A stretch of DNA of 64,000 bases from Cocos nucifera (GCA_006176705.1 QRFJ01005056.1:1-64000); one strand, 5' to 3'; numbered from the stretch's first letter, positions 32,981-45,682 are shown. Notes: generated by a model not told the origin, from the letters alone. Made by a program: numbers and translations.

Positions 32981-33686
32981 GAAGGTACTTAGGTATCATT
33001 TTAGAGGATGTAGAGAAAATATTCCTCATGAAAATGGGTTCATGGTGATAATCCTAGAACCTATGACAAGGTGATATCAGATATCGACTCTGAGAATTGG
33101 TAAGAGGCAATGAAGTCAAAGATTGACTTGATGCACTCGAACTAAATCTGAATCTTGGTAGATCCACCTAAAAGTATAGTACCTATTGGATATAAATGAA
33201 TCTTCAAGAGAAAGATATGTACAGATGAGAATGTAGAAATATTCAAGACTAGGCTAGTGGAGAAAGGGTATTAGGTTACCTTCTTATCAATGGCCATCCA
33301 TCCGCACATTGCTTGCCATTGCAGTATATTTCAATCTTGAAATATGGTAGATGGATGTGATAACGAAGTTCATAATTAAATATCTTGAGAAAGATATTTA
33401 TATGGAATAGCCATTTATTTTCACATCTAGTGATGGTGATTACAAAAGTATGCAAGCTGCAAAGGTCCATCTATGGACTTAAGCAAACATCTCGAAGTTG
33501 GAATGCTTGATGTAATCAAATCATTTGGTTTAATCAAGAACGAGGAGAAATCAAGCATGTTCAAGAAGGTCAATGGGAGCATTGTTGTCTTCCTCATATT
33601 GTATGTGGATGACATCCTTCTGATTGAAAATGATATTTTCATACTGACATTGGTCAAAGTATAGTTATCTAAAGAATTTTTTCAAA
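32981..33686 (+). pseudogene. Element A: decayed reverse transcriptase
   Basis: It resumes the A pol exactly where 15081 stopped, matching D from about 8300. The segment near 33110 (D reading EIDSMHSNQVW), a damaged QMDV-like site near 33346 and an intact YVDD near 33601-33612 (LYVDDILLIEND) are legible. It is truncated after about 33680. Bases 8640-9740 of the D equivalent are therefore only partly present, and RNase H is wholly missing. Confidence 0.85.
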
Positions 33687-36275
33687 TGTATGCTTTAGAA
33701 GCCAGATTGACCGACACTTGTTAAATATTTTCTTGGGATATTTTTATAATTTTGACTTAAAATTAATTAAAAACTTATTTATTCTATCATATTGTATATA
33801 AAGTGTCTGTGATACATACATTGAGTTAATAGGCTTGATAACACATATTTTCAAGAGTTGAGAATTTAAGGCATGTGTTATCATAATTAACTCATAAATT
33901 GCTCTTGATCATAGGATCATCATGAGGATGGTGACCGATCTAGAAGATCGATGTATGATCACTTTCTTAGAATAGATGAGTCTTAAGTCTATGGTGTGGA
34001 GACATCAAAGTGAAAGTATAGGTACTCGTTAGAGAATGAGGACACTGAGCGTGACCACCTTGAGCAGTCATAAGAGAGCCTATCTTCTCGTCGATGACTA
34101 GCTCGATGCTGTAGCGTGTGTCTAATTTTTTGATCTGAGGTGCATCGACAGTTCATCTTGAGGGTGTTATAGTTTGACTATACCATAACTCGATCTCCTA
34201 GCCATTCGGAATTCTGAGGTGTATGTTGGCTATAGCATATTCATTATAGGAATTGGATCACACCAAGATAGGATCTATCAATCTTAGTAGAGGAGTGGTT
34301 CTATGATGGTCATGAGATCGAGTCCTAAAATCCATGGCCATGGTAGTATGAAATAATAGAAAGGAGTAGCTATTAGGGTTTCACTTCAAACTCGAATCGA
34401 ATGATTCATTCATATGATGATTGTTGGGTTTGATGAGTTTACCTTAACCCTAATCACGTCGGGGCTCATGATAGAAGAATCCAATCACACAGATAGCTAC
34501 ACTGAGAGGTTTGCTATTCAATTTTGATGGGTTGCCATCATATACTGCTAGGTGTCACTAGTAGATTTTGGGATTAATTAGAATTATCTTGATGATTGAT
34601 GATTCTAATTGGATGAATCGAAAGAGTTCTGGTCCATCAAAAAGTATTTCGATGATGTCATTGATGAAGATCATGACATGTCCCATTACCATATAGAACT
34701 GAATCTAACTGGATCACACAAATAAGGTTTTGGGTCTGGATGTCATCAATTGAACTAATCCAATTTGATTGACTTGGATTAGATCCAATTAGGTTCAAGA
34801 AAATCATGCTAGCACATGATTGAACCTAATATTCTTCTTCTACCATCTTTCTGGTTCATCTCAACTGAGCCAAATTGGATTTGGCTTATCCAAGAGCCTT
34901 ATATGACTCTATCCTAGTCTGACTGAAACTTGTCTAGATCAGAAAAGTCTTATCCTAACTTGATCTATGCTTGTCCTAATACATCGGATGGAAACAGGAC
35001 AAGACCTGCTAAATTCTGAAACTATTTAGACAAGGCTTATTCGAAAACTCTATAGAGATTTATCTTGATTTGACTGGACCTTGTCCTGACCTGATCAAGA
35101 CTTATCCTAAATCCCATAAGATGGGAACAAGACAAGGGTTGTCTTTGCTAGATTAGGACTTGTCCTAAAATCATGAGATGAAATTTGGACAAGCCTCTCC
35201 TGAAAATTCTAGATGATTTTTTTTTTATCTGACTGGACCGACTCTTGGTCTGATCAAGACTTATTCTAACTTGATTAGGACTTGACATAAATCCATTGGA
35301 TGGGACTTAAAAAGATTTTGTCTTAATCCCATAAGATGAGAACAGGACAAAGGTCAAATATTGACCCGAATGCAGGAATTAAAGGATAAGGGGCGTGCGC
35401 CCCCTGGAGATTTTCTATGGATGCATGCCCCTAGATGTTTACATGAGGAATAAGGGGTGCACTCCCCCTTTGGCCATGCACCCCATATGGATAGGATGGA
35501 GGTGTCCCATTCAAATGGGATTTGAATGGGTCAAACATACTTGATGAGATTAAATATCTAGGAGATAAGTTGCTTGCGCCATCCAAACTTTATCTCTCCA
35601 TCTCCATGCCAATTTTTTCTGAATTTTGTGTTACAAAATCAGAAAAATAAGAGGGTGGGGCATGGAGATCAGTTAAGAAGTCCTTTTGCATGTTAAACTT
35701 TGACCTGTTCAAAGTTATATGCAAAGGGACTCTTGACTAGGTCTATAAATAGGGCCCTATGCAAGCTATTGTGCATCACGATTTTTCTATGGCAAAGCCT
35801 TGCCAAAATATTCATCTTCATACCCACCTCATCTGATCCTCTTCCTCTTCTCCATGCCTAAGATTTGGGCAAAATCTATGAGCAAAGATCAAGTTCCATC
35901 GATGCAAAGATCAGCGAGAGATGACGATGTTCGTAAGACGAATGCACAGCCCTCAAAGTTTATTTTGAAGGCTCTATGAAAAGATATTAGATATGATCTT
36001 TGGAGATCAGATTTAGAAGGAGGAGACTTTTAGATCTAATCCAAGTGGATACTTATAGAGACTAGACATATGTGCGGCTCAATCAAAATCTTGGATCAGT
36101 CATCAGATCATCACAATGGATAAACGATTTATCCGATCAGGTGATAATTGTTATCACTATTTTTATTTTATTTTACTTCTAATTTTAGATCAATCTAATC
36201 AAATCTAAAAACTCTCAAATCTAATCAGATCATAGAAAATTTTTAAAAATTATTCTACTATAAATCTGATTCGAT
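33687..36275 (+). repeat. Element A: decayed 3' LTR
   Basis: It begins inside the LTR (GTATGCTTTAGAAGCC, matching D LTR position about 8), joined directly to reverse transcriptase sequence by a deletion. It follows the D LTR through the AGGATCATCA block (33911), the GATGGGTTGCC block (34527), a TATA box CTATAAATA (35743-35751) and the CT-rich 3' part. An expansion of GGACAAG-containing repeats fills 34900-35340. The end near 36275 is uncertain. Divergence from D is high. Confidence 0.8.
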
Positions 36276-36289
36276 GATGCATCCTATGG

Positions 36290-37812
36290 CAGGAAAATTT
36301 AATTTTTTTCTTCAAGAGGTAGTATTTATTGGGGTTGCACTTGGCTGGATGAGTTCTCATCCTCTCTAGCCCTAGTAGTTGCACCTTTATCTCCATCAGT
36401 ACCTGAGTCTTTGAGGCATTCAAGGGAGCATAGTTATTGAATTTTCTAGGAGGGGAGTTCCATCGGGTCCTTCGATCTGGGCTTTCATGTCGGCGAGCTC
36501 TAGGAGGAGTTCGGACTCGTCTGTGCTCAGAAGGAGTTCAAGAGTGCGATCGAGCTTCACTCGATTTGCTTTTAGATGCGAGTTTGCTGGATTCACCCAC
36601 TTGCCACTCTCTTGCAGTCTCATCATCCTTCAACTTGAAGGCCTCCTCTACTTAGGCATAACCTTCGACCTGGGCTAGCATATCAACAAAATTCTTAGGA
36701 TATTTTCTTTCTAGGGAGGATAGAAGATTATTCTTCTGAAGGCCATTCTTTAGTGCAGCCACGACTATAAACTAGTCCAAGTTCCAGACCTCTAGCGTAG
36801 TAGCATTGAAGCGACTGACATAAGCTCAGATGGACTCTCCTTTCTTCTACTTTATATTGATGAGGGAGTCCGAACTTCATCTTAGATGTTGGCTGCTTAT
36901 GAAATGAGCCACAAACTGATGGCTCATTTGATCAAAAGAGAAGATCATACCCAGCTTAAGACTCGAGTACCAATTTCTTGCTTCTCCCTTTATGATAGAT
37001 GAAAAGGCTCGGCATAGAATGGCATCCAGTGCACCATGGAGTAGCATCATCATTCAAAAAGCCTCAAGATGGTCAACTGGATTAGAAGTTCCATCTTAAC
37101 TCTTAAACTAGGGGAGCTTGAAGTTTGGTGGGATAGGCTCCTACGTGATCTTTGCAAAAAAGAGGAGATCGATGCGGATGTCATCATGGTGGACTGGGGT
37201 GGCAAGGTAGAGCTCCTCGATCCATCGGTTCATATCTTGAAGCTTCTGATCGAGCGCATCATTTTGATCATGAATCTTAGAGGGCCACCAACTATAGATA
37301 GAGAAAGTCTTTTCTAGAGAAGAATCATGATCGGAGCAGGAACTCCCTGCTCTCTTCTTCCTCTTTTCAGGGTTAACGAGTTTGCTAACCCAAGTTGCCC
37401 TTCTTGGTGCTAGTTCATGAAGCTCTAAGTGGGGTTTTTTTTGTTGGGCTACCACTGGAGGTTGTAGCATGGCCTGCACTACTTCAGTGAGGCCTCGAAC
37501 CTACTGTATTAGTAGATTAAACTGCTTTGGATCGACCATAACCGTCGGTGGAGGGGGTTGAGGTGCTGATGATGGAGTAGAAGTGGATGGATCTGGCGTA
37601 GATTTGATGGATCTGGCGTAGATTTGATGGTAGATATAATAGACCATCGGGTGGTTGTCTTCTTTAGGGACATTTCTGGAGCAAAAAGAATCAAACGAAG
37701 ATGGATCTTGAAGGATAAACAAGATCGATTGAGCACTTCTTTTAGAACAAGGGCTCAGTGTCCCTTCCTCTACATCAATTCTATTGGTGCAAAAATTTGT
37801 GAGGATGCCCAT
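36290..37812 (-). pseudogene. Ty3/gypsy gag relic (element J), minus strand
   Basis: Reading leftward from the ATG at 37812: a proline/serine-rich N-terminal part with DPKQFNLLIQ (37501), then LHELAPRRATW and HDSSLEKTFS (37141-37479), then, through several frameshifts and stops, the capsid-like section with VAHFISSQ near 36900, AYVSRFN near 36810 and VDMLAQVEGY near 36670. The last open piece is 36420-36626. This order is typical of the large gag of plant gypsy elements. No pol follows, since A ends at about 36275. The left truncation point is uncertain. Confidence 0.72.
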
Positions 37813-38225
37813 GGTAGCTAGAGTTGAGAAGATGAGGCCACCAACAGGACCTACAAAATAAAGTCCAAACTGGGGGTAGATGGCTTTGGCAGAATCCTCC
37901 GATGCTCAAGTTAATTTTTTGGCCAACTGAAATGGAGTGCTCAGAAAATAAAAAAAAGTAGAGTAATGGAAAGGAGAAGAGAGCTCTGAGAAACATGCAT
38001 CTGGAGGATTTCTTTTATAGATGGAACCTATAATAAACTGATAGTGACAGTCGTAACTATCTAGTAGTGGACCACTTGGGGCCACATGGAGTTTGTTACG
38101 GAGGATGGTATCCATTATCGTGACTTGCCAGTCTCTCTAAGGTCGTCCGTGTGTAGGTTGGTTTGTGTTGAGTTGGGAGCTGAATTCACATGGATGATGA
38201 GGTCCTTCTAGGCAACTATAAGAAG
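37813..38225 (-). other. Leader / LTR border region of J
   Basis: Upstream of the J gag on the minus strand. The sense strand has CTACCCCCAGTTTGGAC near 37866-37882, followed by GTCCTGTTGGTGGCC. No primer site could be assigned with confidence. No open frame is credible. Confidence 0.4.
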
Positions 38226-38227
38226 TT

Positions 38228-38950
38228 TGGCTGGATGGAGATCGATTGAGAAAAGTTTGCTTACCGATTGGGATGGGTTTGCCCGAAAGGAGTATGACTG
38301 GAGGAGTTTATCTAGAAGAAGTATGACTGAAGGAGTTCATCTAGAAGAGGTGCAACTAGAGGAGTTCATTCAAAAGGAGTGCGATTGGAGGAGTATGATT
38401 GGAGAAGTTCTTTTGAAAGAAGTGCGATTGAAGGAGTGTGACTGGAGGAGTTCATCCAAAAGGAGTGCAACTGGAGGAGTTCATCCGAAAGAAATACATC
38501 TAGAGGAGTTTGTCTGGAAGGAGTGCGACTGAAAGAGTTCATCTGGAAGGAATGCGATTGAAGGAGTTCATGCAGAAGGGGTGCGACTGGAGGAGTGTGA
38601 CTAGAGGAGTTCGTCCAAAAGGGATATGACTAGAGGAGTATGATTGGAGAAGTTCGTCCGAAAGGAATGTGACTGGAGGAGTTTATTCGAAAGGAGTGTA
38701 ACTGGAGGAGTGTGACTAGAGGAGTTCATCTAGAAGGAGTGCGATTGGAGGAGTGTAACTGAAGAAGTTTGTCCGAAAGGGGTGCAATTGGAGGAGTTTG
38801 TCTGAAAGGAGCGCAACTAGAGAAGTTCGTCCAGAAGAAGTACTACTGGAGGAGTTCATCCGAAATGGATGCAATTGGAGGAGTTCATCCAAAAGAGATG
38901 CAATTGGAGGAGTTCATCCGAAAGAAGTGCAACTGGAGGAGTATAGCTGG
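38228..38950 (-). repeat. 29-bp minisatellite upstream of J gag
   Basis: There are about 20-25 degenerate copies of a 29-bp unit made of two half-units, GGAGTTCATCCGAAA (15) and GGAGTGCGACTGGA (14). Extra half-units occur, for example near 38388 and 38590. Because 29 is not a multiple of 3, successive repeats are read in rotating frames, giving the short plus-strand open frames at 38227-38532 and 38769-38957. The array is probably part of the U3 or leader of J. Confidence 0.85.
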
Positions 38951-39170
38951 TGCCTAAGCCTATCATTCATTTCTAATCAAAAGGTAAGGTTAGTATAACA
39001 GTAGTTCTCCTTTGCTGTTCAAGATCGTATCGTCGGACTTCTATGTGCTTTCAAGAAGTTCTGCAGTGCGAACTCATCACCAAAGAGGTCGATGAATTCC
39101 AGGAGGAGGGAGGTTGGCGGCCAAGGATTCTAGCCAAGAACTTCGGTGGGGATTGTTCTATCCCCAATAA
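38951..39170 (-). other. Possible LTR edge of J
   Basis: On the minus strand a TATTGGGGATAGAACAATCC start (about 39147-39166) resembles a decayed TGTTGGGGAT LTR end. This is weak evidence for the outer edge of the J LTR. Nothing else was recognised. Confidence 0.3.
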
Positions 39171-40049
39171 TTTTTATTATATCTCTTAGTGGGGTTGAGA
39201 TCCCAATTCCTCATAAAGATCTTGTAGATAACACAATAAGCATTTATGAGTTTAAGGATAGGTAACTCTTACCAATTGCATCTCATGTAATTCTCAACAT
39301 TTTTTCTACCTCTAAAACACTTATAGTCTTATGGAGACCATTTATTCCTTTAGAGTTATACTTGAATAATGTCACTATTATGGATAGCACAATAAGGCAA
39401 CACCATCCGAATATGTCATATACATCACTATGTACTTAGTTAATATCATATCAATTTCCATAGCAAGCCTTGTGGATAGCACAATAAATTAATTATAGAT
39501 TGACATATTCTATTAACATAGCATGAAGAAAGATATGGGTAGTATTCTTAACACTATGCCATTATGACTTAAAATAATTTTTATGAGGAACTTTTGGTCT
39601 CATGTACATCCTAAACTATATATATACATTCTAGGAAATATGTATCTTAACTATCATCAAGCAATAATATTCATGTTATTCAAATTGTAATATCATTCAT
39701 ATGTTGATGTCTAATTTCATGACCCCTAGGATCAGCCAGGGTGCATTTATATTTTTGGTCCAACTCTTGAGCTAAATAACATAGGACTATGATATGGACG
39801 CAACTCTTGGTCCAATCATATGTCAATGTTTGACTTGAGTTAACATTGATTCAAATCCTAATCTAGTTGGGATGATTTGATCCAAACCCTAATCCAATTA
39901 GGTTTGATTAATGTGCTATTAAACTGAAGTCTAAAACATCCTAAACAATTGATTATAGCATCTAATCAATTAAACATCATCGCATATATGAATTAGATCT
40001 AATTTATATCACAACAATAATATATTATTTGATTGAATCTAACAAGGAT
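39171..40049 (-). other. Interior remnant of LTR element I
   Basis: It lies downstream of the I primer site in element sense, so it should be leader. Three GATA[AG]CACAATAA motifs occur (39227, 39384, 39476). I found no coding motif. Confidence 0.45.
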
Positions 40050-40062
40050 GGCTCTGATACCA
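40050..40062 (-). other. Primer binding site of element I
   Basis: GGCTCTGATACCA is the reverse complement of TGGTATCAGAGCC, so this is the start of a minus-strand LTR element whose 5' LTR lies to the right. Confidence 0.75.
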
Positions 40063-40063
40063 C

Positions 40064-41265
40064 TATTAGGATTCGATTATGCAGCAGAATATATTTTTCA
40101 AGACTTTTTTATTTTAATATGATATTAACTCTTAAAAATAAGAAAATCAAAATCCAATCCTAGGTAGATCTTGTTGATGTCAATCAAACACAATATAAAT
40201 AACAACTAGAAAAGTATACCTCCAAGCAAATGATTGTTTGATGCTAGTACAATCTCCAATAGATACCAAAGTAGATGTCCTCCAATGATAGTCCACATAG
40301 GAACGAATCATGGATCTTTGCAAGCTTTTTCTATGTTGAAAATGCTTCACAAGAATTCAGCACTCCCTCCTTCTCAAGGATGAAGTGCACCATGACCTGA
40401 GAGCTTTCTATCCTCCAAGATGAACACACCTAAAACCTTTTAAAGTCTTCTCTCAAAAGACTAGCACACCCTCTCTTCTTTTAGAAGTCCAACTCTTGAT
40501 ACATCAACATCTTAAGAAAGCAGATATTATGCTTTTCTATCTATTTTTCATACTACTTTATTTTTTCCACACTTTTCCCTTTTGAACTTCTCCTTTATAA
40601 ATGTATGAAGGGGCACATAGACAATCTTTAGCGTATAAACTTCTCACATAGCCAAACTCTTTGGCTTTTGAAGTTATACACATTTAATTAAATGAGAAAT
40701 GTGTGGGACAAGCCAACACTTAGGGCATTTAAGAGGAGTAAGGCAAAAGGAATCTTCATTCTAGGCGTAACTCCTTAGGTGCCAATAAATTTTGGCGCAT
40801 GAGATTTAAGAGGAGTAAACCAAAAGGACTTCTAGGTGCAAAGAGATAAGGGGGCATGGAGGCTTTTTATACCACATGAAGCTCTTTCATATGAGAAATA
40901 TGTGACACCAAGGAGACCTAGGCATAAGCCATCTTTGACTTGGTCAAAATTCCAAGTTTTAGATAATATCAAATACCTTTGGGTTAGGGTTGATTTGGGA
41001 CCTGGGCTAACCCATGTGCTAGCATATTTATTAAACCCATAGAACTTCTAATCAATCCAGTTACTTTAGTTCATGATCAATTCCTTAAGTATGTGATCCA
41101 TTGGGTTCTGCATCTAGCTAGCATAGAATTAGGCCATGACCAAACTAACTCAATTAGAAATAGGTAAGCCCAAATGCACCAATTAATTAGAACTCCTAAT
41201 TATTTGCTGAATTAAACTCTTTAATTCATGTGGGTTCATAAGTTAAGATTGATGCCTAGCAATAT
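40064..41265 (-). repeat. LTR of element I, first part
   Basis: It follows the primer site and starts TATTAGGATTCG (TG end decayed). It is AT-rich without supported coding sequence. It is interrupted by the CACTA transposon, and its last three bases TAT are duplicated on the far side. No second copy of this LTR is in the window, so its extent is not confirmed. Confidence 0.5.
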
Positions 41266-41814
41266 CACTATAAGAAAATAGAGTATTAGCGATGGATATT
41301 AGCGATGGCATTTTTGCCATCGCTAATAATAGATATTAGCGATGGAACTAGCAACAGTAATTTTGCCATCGCTAATAAAAGTTTTTACTGACAGCTTTAA
41401 TAATGGAAGGTTAGCTGTTTCTAATAGTTATTAGTGACGGTAATGGCTATGGCCATGCTGTCATTATAGTTATTAGTAATAGTATTAGTAATGACAATTA
41501 GCCATCACTAATGCTAAGTAATTTTATTTTTTAATTAAATTTTTTTATTATTAGCGATGATAGATAAATATTAGCGATGGCATTTTGCCATTGCTAATAA
41601 AAAATAATTTTATTTTTTCTTAATTAGATTTTGTTATTATTCATAATGGAAGATACTTATTAGTGATAGTATTTTACCATTGCTAATAAAAAATAATTTT
41701 ATTTTTTAAATTAGATTTTTGTTATTATTAATAATGGTGGATATTTATCAGCGATGATGTTTTACTATCGCTAATAATAGTTTTTACTGATGGTAAACAG
41801 CAACCAAAATATCT

Positions 41815-43075
41815 ACTATTGTAAAAGCTAAAAAATTTAATTATAACCAAAACCAATTTTTTTAAAAAATTTTAAATTTATTAGGGTTGGCTTTGGCTAT
41901 CGCTAATAGTCAGCAATTCATCGATAATATGATATTAGCGACAACAAAAATGCCATCTCTAATTTTAATTTTTTTTTATTTTTTTAAATATGATATAATT
42001 TTAAAATTTAAAGTCCATCTTCATCGTTCATTATCTAAATAATTATTATTAGAGTATCATCATAAAAAATTATCTTAATCTAATAGACCTAGCAATGTCG
42101 ATCAATAAAATTTAATTTTGATGGTCACAAACAATCGTATGATGATCTGATAAATAGAAACCACCGATGGATCCGAAAACTTACAATAATGATCTTGATG
42201 ATATTTATAGTATAATATCAAAATTTTACTTCAATCAAACATCATTCTCATGGGATATTTGGATCCATAAATAAAAAATAAGTGCTCAAAAAGCCAAATG
42301 GTATTTGATTATAAGATAATTTTTTAGATAAATGATCTTTGCTACTACTTTGATCATTTATACGGTGGTGATCGTAAAATTCAAACCATGCCTATATTAA
42401 TGATCCAAAACTATCTCTTGATACTCATTGTTCAAGTCCTTAAGTAATTAAACTTGTGATTTTGTAAGATCTGCTTAATATGGATGGTTCATATATGTAC
42501 AATTTGGATTTTATGATTACCACCATATAAATAATTAAAGTAGCAATAAAGATCATTTATATAAAAATTCTTCTTAATCAGATGCGGTTTGATTTTTTGA
42601 TCACTTATTTTTTATTTAACGATCAAAATTATTTCATGCTAAATTGATCATGATAATAATATCTGATTGAAGTAAAATTTGGATAGTATTCTATAAATAT
42701 CATCGAGATCATCGTTGTAAGTTTTTAAATCCAACGATGATTTCTATCTATTAGATCATCAAGCGATTGTTCATATCCTTCAAAATTAAATTTATTGATC
42801 GATATAGTTAGAGCTATCAGATTAAGGTAGTTTTTTGTGATGATACTCTAATGATAATTATTTAGATAATAAATGATGAAGATAAACTTTAAATTCTAAA
42901 ATTATATCATATTAAAAAAAAATAAAAAAAATTAAAATTAGCGATAGCATTTTTGTCGTCGCTAATATGGTATTAGCAATGGATTGCTGACTATTAGTGA
43001 TGGGCAAAGCCATCTCTAATAAATTTAAAATTTTAAATTTTTTTTGATTATAATTAAAATTAAATTAATTATTGA
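41815..43075. repeat. 1.26-kb imperfect palindrome inside the CACTA
   Basis: The arms (about 41815-42400 and 42490-43075) are inverted copies at roughly 80-90 percent identity by eye, around a short centre near 42444. For example GATATTTATAG near 42198 pairs with CTATAAATATC near 42691, and CAAACAATCG near 42127 with CGATTGTTCA near 42764. A transcript would fold into a long double-stranded hairpin. Confidence 0.85.
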
Positions 43076-43239
43076 TGGCTTCATTTATCATCACTAATAA
43101 TTTTAAAAAAAATTTAAAAAATATTTTTAAAAAATTATTAGTATTAGCGATGGCTCTCTATTTTAGCTATGGAATCACCATCATGAATACTTTTATCGAC
43201 GATATTATGGACGGCCAATTTGTCATCGCTAATACTCCA

Positions 43240-44450
43240 GCAATTTTTTTTCTTCTCGTGATTCTCCTCCTACCAACATCCAAATCCCCCTCAAAACCCT
43301 CCCTCCTGACCCCCCTTTCCTCCAACAATTTTTCTCTTTCTCGTGATTCTCCTCCTATCGGCATCCAAATCCCACTCAAAACCCTCCCCTAACCCCCCTT
43401 TCCTTCCTCCCGCTCCATTCCTCCCTGCCCCATCCCTCTGATATCCTATGACCCTGAGCCTGCATCCCTCCATGCCCGCAATCGCCCTCTCACCGATGCC
43501 TAAACCCCCAAACGCCCCTTCCCCCCACCCTACCTTATCCCTTCGACATCCTATGACCCTGAACCTGTGTCCATCCACACCCATAGCTACCCTCTCACCG
43601 GTGCCCAAACCGCCCTAAACCCCCCTACCCCACCATCCCGCCAACCCCCCTTACCTCCCCCCCAACCCATTCCTCCGGCACCATACGGCCTTAAGCCGTA
43701 GCAAGATGAAGAAGATCGATCAGGGGCACGACCAATGATGATGACCACTGACCACCACTGCCCCAGGCCATGATGATGGAGGACCTACTCCTCCGTGCAA
43801 CTATCTCGTAGAGGCTAGATGGAGACCCCTTCACCGACGTTCTCTGTGTTTTCGTGCTCGTTGCACATACTCATTCCTAGCATCCTAACATTATCAACGT
43901 CTCCTACACCATGGCCCCGAGCCCGCCGCCCCAACCCCTCCTCACCCAAGCTTGTCAGTGTTTTCTATGCGGTCGCCCCAACCCTGCCTCACCTATGGCC
44001 GCCCCAACCCCACTGGCACCTCCTATGCCATGGCCCCACCTCTCCCGCATTCACCCCAACCCTATTGGTGCCTCCTGTGCCATGGCCTTAAGCCCGCCAC
44101 CCCAGCCCCATCTCTGCCATGGTCACCCTAACCCCATCAATGCCTCCAACATTGTGTCCCCAAACCTGCCACCTTAGCCCCACCTCTCCCACAGCCATCC
44201 GCACCTTGCTGATGCCTCCTATGCCATGGCCCCACCTCGCTTGCGGCCGCCCTGACCCTGTCAGTGCCTCTTATGCTGCGACCTCGAGCTAGCCACCCCA
44301 GCCCCACCTCGCTCGCTGGCCTCCTGTGGCCCCATCTCCACCGACCTGACACCTCATGGCCCTCAACTAGTAGCCCCGACCTGGTGGCCCCTGCCCCACA
44401 GCCCTGTCCTTATGCCAGCATGCCTACTATTATGAGTATTAGCGATGGCC
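43240..44450. repeat. GC-rich low-complexity block in the CACTA
   Basis: C-rich DNA in an otherwise AT-rich element. Two near-copies of a segment with CTCGTGATTCTCCTCCTA (43255 and 43352) are followed by two copies with ATCCTATGACCCTGA (43443 and 43549), then variants of CCTATGCCATGGCCCCACCT (about 43911, 44022, 44070, 44214). Open frames on both strands, such as 43819-44091, are proline-rich and match no family I know. It may be captured foreign DNA amplified inside the transposon. Confidence 0.6.
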
Positions 44451-44559
44451 TCTTGCAGGTGCTTCCACATTCTCCATCAAGTATAATTTTTTTTTTAAAT
44501 ATTCAAAAAAAAAAAAGAAATAAAAAGAAGCATTTGGCACAAGGTATGATAAATAAGTG

Positions 44560-45350
44560 ATACATTTGGCATAAGGTATGCTATGGTCTCTTTTTCTTAT
44601 TCCCACATAATGTGTTAAACCTAATAGGTTCAATATTGGTTTTGCTTGATGTATTCTTTTGATTGCCTTCTTATTTTTTCTGATGATGATCTAAACTTAT
44701 TGGATATTAAAGGAAATGGCTCTACAAAATACTATGGCATCTTTTTCTTACTCTTATATGATATGTTAAACCTGATGGGTGCTGATCAGTTTTGCTTGCT
44801 AAATTCTTATGGTTGCTTGCTTATTTTGCTATGATTATGATACATTTGGCATGAGGCATGCTAAACAACTGATACATTTGGCACGAAGTATGCCATGGTC
44901 TCTTTTTCTTATTCCATATGATATTTTAAACCTAATGGATGCTGATCGATTTTGCTTGCTATTTTCTTTTGGTTGCCTTCTTGTTTTTCCTGATGATTAT
45001 CCAAACTTAATAGATATTGAAGGGAATGGCTCCACAAATATACTATGCCCTCTTTTCTTATTCCCATATGATGTAATAAACTTGATGGATGTCGATCAGT
45101 TTTGCTTTTAGTTAACAACAAAGGAGTTCTTTGTGATATATTTGACACAAGATATGGTAAACAAATGAAATATTTGAAACAAGATATGCTATATCATTTT
45201 TATCTTATTTTCTTATGATGGATTGAAGTTGATGGCTGCTGATGGATTTTGTTTGCTATATTCTTATGGTTGCTATTTATTTTTTCTGATGATGATCTAA
45301 ACTTAATAAAAATTAAAGAAAATAGCTTCTCAAATTACTATGATCTTTTT
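44560..45350. repeat. Tandem repeat of about 150 bp in the CACTA
   Basis: Five diverged units are marked by TCTTTTTCTTA near 44590, 44738, 44900, 45050 and, weaker, 45190. Each is followed by a GATGNNGATCNGTTTTGCTTG-like block. Related GATACATTTGGCA starts are at 44559, 44839 and 44869. The short open frames here (44646-45111) are a by-product. Confidence 0.7.
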
Positions 45351-45626
45351 TTCTTATTATAATGGTACTTTATTGTTTAAGACATGTTGCTTAATTTTAT
45401 ACGGTGGATGCTTAATTAATGTTGCTTAGTTTTGATATGTTTTAACTTGGAATTCATCGTGTTAGGTACGTATCAATGCAAAATCTTATATTGTTAAAAT
45501 TCATGCTATTGGAATTAATATTGTTGAGTATGTATTTTGCTTGCTAATAAATTTATCAACTAATTTTAAAAATTAAAAAATTTTAAAAAATAATTATGAT
45601 TAAAAAACTAGTCGTTATGCAAATTT

Positions 45627-45682
45627 CTATTATAGGAGTCGACCCATGGGTCATCTAACCTATGAGTCATCTCCTATGATAG
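45627..45682. repeat. Small hairpin in the CACTA
   Basis: CTATTATAGGAG (45627-45638) and CTCCTATGATAG (45671-45682) pair with one mismatch. CGACCCATGGG lies in the loop, and a related GTCGACCC lies at 45728. Confidence 0.5.

Noticed and set aside
33473..33664. Possible short gene on the plus strand
   Set aside because: It is the decayed YVDD segment of the A reverse transcriptase, already annotated.
38227..38532. Repetitive protein of about 100 residues from the minisatellite
   Set aside because: The 29-bp period forces a frame change with each repeat, so the open frame only reflects lack of stops in the unit.
38228..38950. CRISPR-like array
   Set aside because: Repeats are contiguous without unique spacers, degenerate and in plant transposon context, so this is a minisatellite.
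43819..44177. Proline-rich frames as a possible host gene fragment
   Set aside because: Low-complexity C-rich repeats open several frames at once. No domain and no start or splice context were seen.
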